From Nanobdellota archaeon (GTDB lineage Archaea > Nanobdellota > Nanobdellia > Pacearchaeales > GW2011-AR1): a stretch of 41,501 nucleotides of DNA. The translations under genes were made by a program, and so were the position numbers. The notes under the pieces were generated by a model that was not told the origin of the DNA, did not search any database, and saw only the letters and a program-made list of their open reading frames with translations. The DNA lies in assembly GCA_027858295.1 (NCBI GenBank), contig JAQICZ010000063.1:1-41501 (forward strand). Reading direction: 5' to 3'. This document shows, in pieces, positions 8,123-15,156 of the stretch; within the stretch, counting starts at the first letter, position 1, and every line of letters begins with the position of its first letter.

Positions 8123-8317
8123 TATCACAATTAAATTGCAATCATATCTTATAATATTTTGGAATTCATAAAATTCAAATCTATTCACTCCGTTCAAATA
8201 TTAATCTAGTTGAATTCTCCACTACACTACAGACATCAATTGCTCTAGACAAACAGAAAAGTATAAACATTCTCATAAAAAAATAAAACTAACGAGCCTA
8301 GTTAACTCAACTTGCCT

Positions 8318-8640
8318 TAGGGCGGCTAATCGTGGAACGGACGATGATGACACTCCTCCCCCTAAAGGATTGCTCGCATTAGCGAACAACTCACGGCATC
8401 AGCCGTGAGCAAAGTATTATCCCTTGTAGGAATCAGATTTTCAATTTCACTTGAACCTTGTAAAAATAATCATAAAACATTCTACTTGTCACGAACAATT
8501 TCTGCCCGCGCCGCAGGTGATAATTTAATTGCCTTAATAGCTAAGCAACAGCGAATTAATTTTTTAAAATACATTCTTATTTTTTATCCCCTCGGACTAA
8601 AACTCCGAGACCCCTAAATTTGTTGTGAAAATCTTCTGTA
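8318..8640. repeat. intergenic mosaic with paired hairpins and repeat N
   Basis: Part of a 1.07 kb gap without a convincing gene. It starts with AACTTGCCTTAGGGCGG, a core shared with other repeats. Two adjacent tetraloop hairpins follow: TTGCTCGC-ATTA-GCGAACAA (8370-8389, one mismatch) and CTCACGGC-ATCA-GCCGTGAG (8390-8409, perfect). CTCGGA/TCCGAG forms another near 8590-8606 and recurs in altered form near 21385. GTGAAAATCTTCTG (8625-8638) matches repeat N at 20899 and 23993. Confidence 0.6.
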
Positions 8641-8739
8641 GCCATCAATTAAAAACATCTCAGAGACACGAAACTCGAATAGGCAGACCAGTCTTAAAAT
8701 ATGCTTCTTCTCCAAATTTTGACCAAAAATACAATTATT

Positions 8740-9147
8740 TCTAAATCTCAACATAACTTACATAACCTGAAAAAATTGTTCGCTCCGCTCATATAAATTT
8801 TGAATTATCGCCGCTGGCAGAAGCAAATAGTGTAAATTATTTTTTTAAAATTTATGGTATTTTTCTGTTTGAAATATAATATTTGTCCCTGACGAAGTCG
8901 ATAATTAAAGTGTCTTTATTCTGATGCCTTCTCTTGTTTTCACTCTTCAGTTTTCTGAAGCTAAGTGAAAGTATGGTTTACCACGAAATCTATTGAAGGA
9001 ATAAATCCCGAAGCGATTTATGTTAGTAGAGGTACTTGTGAAACGGCGGTAGCGAAGGTCTTTTTTATCTTTAATGAGCTAATGTTGGTAAATATCAATA
9101 AACTAAACTTTTGAGTTAGTCAAAATTGGAAGAAGAACCTAAAATAT
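8740..9147 (-). repeat. repeat J (copy 0) interrupted by repeat O
   Basis: This is an inverted copy of 41219-41501. The match starts at TCTAAATCTCAACATAACTT and runs to the TTGG-AGAAGA end, with scattered substitutions. It is interrupted by 121 bases (8925-9045) that are absent from the other copy. The J family also occurs at 25748 and 27594. GC-rich blocks GTTCGCTCCGCTCAT and ATCGCCGCTGGCAGA are its strongest landmarks. Confidence 0.85.
8925..9045 (+). repeat. repeat O (copy 1) within repeat J
   Basis: It starts TGCCTTCTCT. Hairpin 1 is CTTCAG-TTTT-CTGAAG inside an outer TTTCACT/AGTGAAA stem. Hairpin 2 is ATAAATC/GATTTAT, followed by GTTAGTAGAGGTACT. Copies at 31855 and 36802 share both ends. 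No clear target-site duplication flanks it. Confidence 0.7.
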
Positions 9148-9188
9148 TAATACCATATAATTTATTCTATACAATTCCCAAAATCAAA

Positions 9189-11021
9189 TTATCCAAGAAT
9201 CTTCCCAATTATTTTCATAACTTCCCCAGCCTGAACCTTCCCATCAAATTCTTTCATAATAATTCCCATATAAGCATTAGGTCTTAAGCCAGGCTTATCC
9301 TTAATCAAGACAGCAATCCGACCTTCAATCTCAGAAGAGTCAACCTTCTCAACTTTAACAGCCTCAAGAGCAGAAACACCATTAACTATTTTTTCAAGAA
9401 TCATTTTCAAATCACCCTCATCAATCTTCCCTTTCACTAATTCTTCCATAACAAAAGTCAAAACTTCAACATCCAAAATTTCTTCAACTTCAGTTATATC
9501 CTTATCAGTTTTAGCCGCAATTTCTCCAGTCAACAACAATAATATTTTTCCAACAACCTTCGGATGACCAACAACAGAACTAATCGCTTTAAAATCTTCA
9601 AATTTATCTCTCTTAAAAAGAATAGTAATCATATCTTCTGATAAACCTTCTTTCTTCAATCTAGCCTCAACAACAGAACGCAACTCAGGTAAATTCTTTT
9701 TAGCCTTATTAATTAAATCTCTATGAATATGCAAAATCTCTAAATCAGTTTCAGGATACATTCTAGCAGAACCAGGCATCGGCCTAAGAAATTCAGTAGT
9801 AGCGTCAGGCAAACAATTTCTAACTTCACTAGAATTAGGTTCATTCAACTTTAACATTCTAGGAAACAAAACTTCTTTAAACATTTTTTCAGCATTAACC
9901 TTATCACCAAGAACCATCAAAAAAGCATCTCCACTAGAAGCACCAAACTCTTTTTTAATACGGGCTATATCTTCTGAAGAAAATTTATATTTCCCAACTA
10001 AATCCTCATCACTATGAATTACTCCACCGAAACCACGAGTTTTAGCATAACGAGCAAGGTCTGTTCCAAGCCTATAACCAGAAAACAACTCACGACCGAA
10101 TAAACCTTCATAACCTTTAACAGAACATCCAACAAATTTAGCTCCGCCTTTAATTGCCTTCTTCATCCATTCCAATTCAACAGCTAAAGAGACCTCCTTA
10201 ATATCTCCAATTTTAACTTTAAATATTTCCTTACTTAAATCCAATAAACCTTTCTGTCGAAGAATCTCATTATCAACACATAACTCCATAATTTTTGGAT
10301 CCTGAAAACCTTTAATCTCAACTCGATTAGAGCCCTTAACTGAAATATTAATGTCTTGCCTAATAGTTCCAATCCCACGACGAACCTTACAACTTCTCAA
10401 AATTTCTCCAATCTTCAAAGCAGTTTCCTTTGCGTGTGCTGCATCTTTTATATCAGGCGCCGTCACAACCTCTACGAGTGGCAAACCTAATCTATCAAGT
10501 TTATACACAACTCTATCCTTCTCACGACTAACAGGCCGAGCAGAATCCTCCTCGAGTAAAATAAAACTAATTCCAACCTTTCCTCTAGAAGTCTCGACAA
10601 AGCCATCACGGGCAAACATAACAGTCCTCTGGAACCCAGAAGTGTTCGAACCATTAATCACAGTCTTTCTCATAACCTGCGCCATTGGAATAATCTTACA
10701 ATTCAAAAGCTCACCAATTTGTAAAGCAATATACAAAGCCTCCTGATTAATTTTATGTGGTGGTTCCTCATCTAACTCCACAAGACAAGTAGTGTCATTA
10801 CCCTGATAGACAAAGGTCTTGTCCTCTAAATGCTGATACTTCGCCGCAACATCAATCTCACCAGATTCTCCAGAAACCAAATGCAATTTCCGACTAACTT
10901 CAAAGAGAGGCTCATCACTTCTCAGAACTCCAGGACAATTACAAAACAACTTTCCAGTGTCAAGCTGCTGATGAATTTCAATCCCAGCCTTAAATCCTAA
11001 TTTTTCATAATCAACTACCAT
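9189..11021 (-). CDS. gatE: glutamyl-tRNA(Gln) amidotransferase subunit E
   Basis: Archaea-specific kinase/transferase subunit of GatDE, which converts Glu-tRNA(Gln) to Gln-tRNA(Gln) using ammonia from GatD. The 610 residues match the family length. The N-terminal GatB-like core begins LGFKAGIEIHQQLDTGKLFC and includes LPLVEVVTAPDI and TIRQDINIS. An AspRS-like GAD insert lies around 285-400 (GRELFSGYRLGTDLARYA, SSGDAFLMVLGD). The helical and YqeY-like tail that contacts tRNA follows. A TTTAATAAATA box is centred 26 bases before the ATG, so it is probably leaderless. Its partner gatD is about 2.2 kb away on the same strand rather than adjacent. Confidence 0.97.
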   Translation of the reverse strand: MVVDYEKLGFKAGIEIHQQLDTGKLFCNCPGVLRSDEPLFEVSRKLHLVSGESGEIDVAAKYQHLEDKTFVYQGNDTTCLVELDEEPPHKINQEALYIALQIGELLNCKIIPMAQVMRKTVINGSNTSGFQRTVMFARDGFVETSRGKVGISFILLEEDSARPVSREKDRVVYKLDRLGLPLVEVVTAPDIKDAAHAKETALKIGEILRSCKVRRGIGTIRQDINISVKGSNRVEIKGFQDPKIMELCVDNEILRQKGLLDLSKEIFKVKIGDIKEVSLAVELEWMKKAIKGGAKFVGCSVKGYEGLFGRELFSGYRLGTDLARYAKTRGFGGVIHSDEDLVGKYKFSSEDIARIKKEFGASSGDAFLMVLGDKVNAEKMFKEVLFPRMLKLNEPNSSEVRNCLPDATTEFLRPMPGSARMYPETDLEILHIHRDLINKAKKNLPELRSVVEARLKKEGLSEDMITILFKRDKFEDFKAISSVVGHPKVVGKILLLLTGEIAAKTDKDITEVEEILDVEVLTFVMEELVKGKIDEGDLKMILEKIVNGVSALEAVKVEKVDSSEIEGRIAVLIKDKPGLRPNAYMGIIMKEFDGKVQAGEVMKIIGKILG

Positions 11022-11055
11022 AAGAGAAGAAGAAAAAACCTATTTATTAAATTAT

Positions 11056-11418
11056 TCAATCGAAACGTTTCAGTATACTGGACCTATAATAACGAAAATT
11101 ATCCTTACCATTAAATCTTTCTAAATCTTCAAGAGTCTGATATCTAAAAACACCAGCCTGAGAATGAGCAATAATAGTAGAGTAAGTCCCTACACCCAGA
11201 ATTTCACTCTTATCATCAACAACAACACCTACATGGTTTTTATTCAGAGCATCCTTCCAAGAAACAAAATAGCCATCTTTCGCAACAGAAGTTTTTTCAA
11301 AGTCCATAGATTTTCCAAACTCCGATATTCTACTCAAAGCATTTACCTTCAAAAGAGCATCATCAGAAATTGTTCTCCCAACCAGACCAGTGATTCTAGA
11401 GAAGTTTTTACTTTTCAT
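11056..11418 (-). CDS. NlpC/papain-like fold protein lacking the catalytic cysteine
   Basis: A 120-residue protein related to its upstream neighbour. GYFVSWKDALNKNHVGVVVDD aligns with GYLVVW...IHEGVIF of the 132-residue gene, both like the second half of NlpC/P60-type cysteine peptidases; H62 is in the histidine position. There is no cysteine at all: the N-terminal segment holding NCAGTA in the neighbour is shortened to NFSRITGLVG. It is probably an inactive paralogue with a binding or regulatory role. An AGGAGTC ribosome binding site precedes the ATG, and a TTTAAGTA box lies about 29 bases upstream. Confidence 0.55.
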   Translation of the reverse strand: MKSKNFSRITGLVGRTISDDALLKVNALSRISEFGKSMDFEKTSVAKDGYFVSWKDALNKNHVGVVVDDKSEILGVGTYSTIIAHSQAGVFRYQTLEDLERFNGKDNFRYYRSSILKRFD

Positions 11419-11482
11419 TAAGACTCCTAAAAAAAAACACTACTTAAAGATTATTGAACTCAAAAACATATTAAATAAAAAA

Positions 11483-11881
11483 TCATTCTATCAATTCCAA
11501 TTTACTCGGAACCTTATATCTCGTAGATATACCCGCAGAATTAAATTCTTTACTCATTTCACTCAAATCCGTTAAAGTTAATCTTCCACCACCATTTTGA
11601 AGAGACCCATTTCTATGCAAAACCTTATATGGGTTCTCCTGAAAAATTACTCCCTCGTGAATAGGGTTACCATCAGTACCCCAAACAACTAAGTATCCTT
11701 TTTCTGGTTTAAACTTTGTAGATAAATTAAAATTTATTTTTTTTGCATCTTCTCTAGAGATCATCCTATCAGAGTCTATTTCTCCAACGAGATATGAAGC
11801 AGTACCTGCACAATTTGAGCCAATGCTCTCAGCTGTTTTTACTCTATGCTGCATAAATTGATAAAAATCTTTATTTTCCAT
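11483..11881 (-). CDS. small NlpC/P60-like cysteine peptidase-type protein
   Basis: A 132-residue cytosolic protein with no signal peptide. The arrangement suggests an NlpC/P60 or papain-like fold: candidate nucleophile C24 in GSNCAGTASYLVG, the strand KGYLVVWGTDG, candidate base H75 in PIHEGVIF, and a polar third residue in VLHRNG. The assignment rests on motif spacing only. Its ATG lies one base beyond the stop of the upstream 108-residue gene, so the two are co-translated. With the 120-residue paralogue downstream it forms a compact three-gene cluster. Confidence 0.55.
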   Translation of the reverse strand: MENKDFYQFMQHRVKTAESIGSNCAGTASYLVGEIDSDRMISREDAKKINFNLSTKFKPEKGYLVVWGTDGNPIHEGVIFQENPYKVLHRNGSLQNGGGRLTLTDLSEMSKEFNSAGISTRYKVPSKLELIE

Positions 11882-11882
11882 A

Positions 11883-12209
11883 TTATTGTGACTCCATACC
11901 TGAGACTAAATCATAAACTGTTCTTATCCCCATTTTTTGTAAATTCTCAGCATCATCAACAATAGTCGTATGATTATACCCAAAAGGTGTAAGTTCTCCA
12001 CGATACTTAACTAACATTTCAGATTCCCCTTCTTTTGCTAAAAAATAAGCCCTATTATTGCCATCACTAATAACATTCCCAATATTTGTTTTCCAAACTT
12101 CTGGCAAACGTTCTATCTCGGAAATTCCATTCTTTTCAAAATATTCCTGACTACTCTTACGTGGAGTATCCGATACCAATAAATCCTTTAAGCTCATCTT
12201 CTTTTCCAT
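11883..12209 (-). CDS. hypothetical protein, first gene of the peptidase-like cluster
   Basis: I do not recognise this 108-residue protein. It is soluble and mixed alpha/beta in composition. The C-terminal part (MLVKYRGELTPFGYNHTTIVDDAENLQKMG) has an N-H-T-T-I-V-D-D stretch reminiscent of the H-x-G-V-V-V-D-D strand in the 120-residue downstream protein, so it may be a third, more divergent member. A TTTAAATA box centred 26 bases before the ATG at 12209 marks it as the leaderless first gene of the cluster. Confidence 0.6.
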   Translation of the reverse strand: MEKKMSLKDLLVSDTPRKSSQEYFEKNGISEIERLPEVWKTNIGNVISDGNNRAYFLAKEGESEMLVKYRGELTPFGYNHTTIVDDAENLQKMGIRTVYDLVSGMESQ

Positions 12210-12327
12210 AAAATATACACGAAAAACATCTATTTAAACCTTTCTTTCTGACACTACACCAAAGGGACAACAATAAAATAAAACTATTCGAATAAAGCTT
12301 TATAATCTCAAAAATCCAAATAAACTT

Positions 12328-12735
12328 ATGAAGAAAGTGGTAAAAAAAAAAGTGAATAAAAATAAAAAAGGCCAATTAGCCCCAACTACTCTTGCATCAA
12401 CAAAATTTGGACAAAGAGCCGCAGACCAAGTAACAAAATGGGCTGGAAGTTGGACATTCATTCTTACATTTATCGGGTTCCTATTACTCTGGATAGTAAC
12501 AAACACATACGCCTGGCTTCACGAATGGGATCCTTTTCCATTTATTCTATTAAACCTAGTATTATCTTGCATTGCCGCACTTCAAGCCCCCATAATCCTT
12601 ATGAGCCAAAATAGAGCTGCAGAAAAAGACCGCCAGCGAGCTGAATATGATTACGCAGTAAACAGAAGAGCAGAAAGAGAAATCTCAGACCTAAAAAAAC
12701 AACTTACAAGAATTGAAAAATATTTGCACAAATAA
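12328..12735 (+). CDS. DUF1003 family membrane protein
   Basis: A 135-residue protein matching DUF1003: FGQRAADQVTKWAGSWTFI, then two transmembrane segments (about 43-60 and 70-86), LNLVLSCIAALQAPIILMSQ, and the charged cytosolic tail NRAAEKDRQRAEYDYAVNRRAE. The N-terminus is lysine-rich (MKKVVKKKVNKNKK). The family is widespread in bacteria and of unknown function. A CTTTATAAT box lies 25 bases before the ATG, so it is leaderless, divergent from the peptidase-like cluster. Confidence 0.92.
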   Translation: MKKVVKKKVNKNKKGQLAPTTLASTKFGQRAADQVTKWAGSWTFILTFIGFLLLWIVTNTYAWLHEWDPFPFILLNLVLSCIAALQAPIILMSQNRAAEKDRQRAEYDYAVNRRAEREISDLKKQLTRIEKYLHK

Positions 12736-12960
12736 GACAGTCAATCGCAAACCGCCAAAACAAAACCTATTCTCGAAAAAACATAGTACACAGATTAAAG
12801 AGACTCAAGAGATAATATACTCAACCACAAAATCCCTTAAATCCCAAAAATCCGTGTACCAAATGGCTAAACATTCATTAAATCAAAATCCATTAACACA
12901 ACCTGTAAACAGATTATCGGGCAAAACACTCCCAAAGAAAAACACTCCATTATTTTCGAG

Positions 12961-13079
12961 CAGCGTACAGTATGCGGCTTACAGTTTGTGGCTCACGGTC
13001 AACGGTTTACGGCTTACAGTTCACGATCAACAGTCTACGGTCAACAGTCTACGGCTTACTGTCTGCGGTCTACTATTCT
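12961..13079. repeat. heptamer array, 17 degenerate units
   Basis: The 439-base gap between the DUF1003 gene and gatD ends in an unbroken 7-base periodic array with consensus C-R-G-Y-Y-Y-A. Example units are CGGTCAA, CGGTTTA, CGGCTTA, CAGTCTA and CAGTTCA. Two ORFs in the track here (12713 and 12972) are translations of this array and show 7-residue repeats such as GLRLTVH. The rest of the gap holds nothing recognisable. Confidence 0.85.
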
Positions 13080-13174
13080 AAAATCCGGTCATTAATCTCC
13101 TTCCGACATTTTTATCTAAAAAACTTTCCCAAGAGTTTTTTAGTGCCCATAAAATCGTCGCATGAATTAAATCC

Positions 13175-14449
13175 TTATTCTGTAATTCTAGGATTTAATT
13201 CCTTAGCAAAATTAAATAACATCTTCTCTTTCACAACTTCCTTATCCTTGGCCCAATCTTCATGACCTAAAACCCAACTTAACTTTACAAACGCCGTCTC
13301 AGTCAGCATATCCTCTAAAAATATAATCCCTGAATTAGCAAGCTCACGACCAGTAACATATACGAGAGGCTGTAAACGACCATTCATAGTCTGAGGTGTA
13401 GCACAAACAATCATCCCCTTATCCATAACTTCCTTCAACTTCTTTGTCCACGGTAACCTAGCACCACTAACAGCGATATCTCCAATTCCCATAAATTCAA
13501 TAATAATACCCTTGTATCCATTTTCAAGGTAATAATCCAAGATACTCGGATTTTGCCCAGGAATAAACTTAATCACTCCAATCTTTTCCTCAAAAGAAAC
13601 ATCCAGAATAACTTTTTTCTTATTCTCTCGAGGATTAAAATTAGAAAGATATTCCAGCTTTTCAGGAGAAATTTTCAATATAGGCTCAGAATTTACAGGC
13701 CTAAAAGCATCCCTTCTTGAGGAATGTAATTTCTTAACTTTAGTTCCGAGAATAGCATAACAAAAATTATCATTTGAATTCGCATGACCAACCGTCATAA
13801 CCTCAGCAACATTTGAAATTGCAGCTTGAACAGAACATTCTAAATTCAAAGAAGCATCCGAAGAAGCCCGGTCAATACTCCTCTGAGAATAAGTAACAAT
13901 AACCGGCTTATTCAAATCTCGCAAGAAGAAAGACAAAGCCGCAGACGTATAATGCAAAGTATCAGTCCCCTGGGTCAAAATAACTCCACTAATTGATTTA
14001 TCATTAAGCATCTTCCCAATTACTTTGGCAACCTTCTGCCAATCCTTAAAATCCATATTCTCAGATCCCTTCATAAAAGGCGATTCCACCTTCACATTAA
14101 CCTTGTTGAATAGATTAGGATAAATCTTGAAAAGTTCCTCAGGAGTATCAACCCAATCAACTCCACCTTTACCAGGATTCAACTTAGCAGAAATCGTTCC
14201 ACCAATCATAACAAGCCCAATCGTAGGCTTCGAGCCATCACTAACAATCTCGAAATGAGTTTCAACTTCCTTTCTCTTCTTAATTAATTTAATCTCATTT
14301 ACATCTTTACGATTAAATCCAATATTATATCCGTTATCAAGTTTCAAAAGAAAAGTTCCAGCTTCAGGACTAGGTAAATAAACACCCTCATAAATTTCCT
14401 TAATCTTATGAACTTCAACTCTATCTCCAAATTCAGCATTACATTTCAT
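13175..14449 (-). CDS. gatD: glutamyl-tRNA(Gln) amidotransferase subunit D
   Basis: The asparaginase-like subunit of GatDE, freeing ammonia from glutamine or asparagine for transamidation by GatE. The 424 residues match the family. An N-terminal barrel of about 65 residues precedes the L-asparaginase domain. Catalytic T85 lies in MIGGTISAKL, the second threonine and aspartate in TQGTDTLHYT, and the lysine region in KVKKLHSSRRDAF. LEDMLTETAFVKLSWVLGH is the conserved C-terminal block. A TTATAA box centred 26 bases before the ATG indicates a leaderless transcript. It is transcribed apart from gatE, with the DUF1003 and peptidase-like genes between. Confidence 0.96.
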   Translation of the reverse strand: MKCNAEFGDRVEVHKIKEIYEGVYLPSPEAGTFLLKLDNGYNIGFNRKDVNEIKLIKKRKEVETHFEIVSDGSKPTIGLVMIGGTISAKLNPGKGGVDWVDTPEELFKIYPNLFNKVNVKVESPFMKGSENMDFKDWQKVAKVIGKMLNDKSISGVILTQGTDTLHYTSAALSFFLRDLNKPVIVTYSQRSIDRASSDASLNLECSVQAAISNVAEVMTVGHANSNDNFCYAILGTKVKKLHSSRRDAFRPVNSEPILKISPEKLEYLSNFNPRENKKKVILDVSFEEKIGVIKFIPGQNPSILDYYLENGYKGIIIEFMGIGDIAVSGARLPWTKKLKEVMDKGMIVCATPQTMNGRLQPLVYVTGRELANSGIIFLEDMLTETAFVKLSWVLGHEDWAKDKEVVKEKMLFNFAKELNPRITE

Positions 14450-14574
14450 ACTTTAAAGAAAAAAACATAAGTTATAAGGTTTTTTCTTATCTTGCATAAA
14501 ACTATCCAACCATAAGACTATCAGCTATCACATATACCTAACCCTTAAAAACCAAAATTACCTAAAAACCCAAT

Positions 14575-15120
14575 ATGACAATAAAAAACCCCTGGCATGA
14601 TGTTCCAACCCATCCAAAATCACCAGAAATAATAAAAGCTGTAATCGAAATTCCAAAAGATTCAACAGTAAAATACGAGCTAGACAAAGAAACAGGAATG
14701 CTAATGCTTGACAGATTTCTATATTCTGCAGTTCACTACCCCGGAGACTACGGCTTTGTTCCACAAACCCTCTGGGACGACGGAGACCCACTAGACATCA
14801 TTATTCTAACTGGAAGACCAGTATACCCAATGATACTAGCATGTGTGAGAGTAATTGGTGTCCTTCGAATGATAGACGGAGATGAAAGCGATGACAAAAT
14901 AATCGGAGTTTACAACCAAGACCCTAGATTCAACGAATATACTGATCTAAAAGATATTCCAGAACATACACTAAAAGAACTAAAATACTTCTTCGAAAAA
15001 TACAAAAAACTACAAGGCAAAACATGCCAAGTCCCAGAGATAGAAGGTAAAGAAGAAGCCCTAAAAGCCATTAGACGATCTCAAAAAATGTATGACGAAA
15101 AATATGGCAAAAGAAAATAA
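14575..15120 (+). CDS. ppa: inorganic pyrophosphatase, family I
   Basis: Hydrolyses pyrophosphate from synthetase and polymerase reactions, pulling them forward. The 181 residues match soluble family I enzymes. The signature DDGDPLD (68-74) with its metal-binding aspartates is intact, preceded by YPGDYGFVPQT. KYELDKETGMLMLDR near the start and the later KIIGVYNQDPRF and YFFEKYKKL are typical. Box A-like CTTAAAAA is centred about 26 bases before the ATG. It sits head-to-head with gatD. Confidence 0.96.
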   Translation: MTIKNPWHDVPTHPKSPEIIKAVIEIPKDSTVKYELDKETGMLMLDRFLYSAVHYPGDYGFVPQTLWDDGDPLDIIILTGRPVYPMILACVRVIGVLRMIDGDESDDKIIGVYNQDPRFNEYTDLKDIPEHTLKELKYFFEKYKKLQGKTCQVPEIEGKEEALKAIRRSQKMYDEKYGKRK

Positions 15121-15156
15121 ACTCTTTTTTTGACAAGCATAGAATCTAAAAAAAAA

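Noticed and set aside
8405-8617. 70-residue ORF
   Set aside because: It starts inside a perfect hairpin and runs through repeat DNA. The protein has no recognisable pattern or promoter of its own.
12713-13265. ORFs of 122 and 97 residues (12713-13081, 12972-13265)
   Set aside because: Both are largely translations of the heptamer array, giving artificial 7-residue repeats, and the second runs into gatD antisense.
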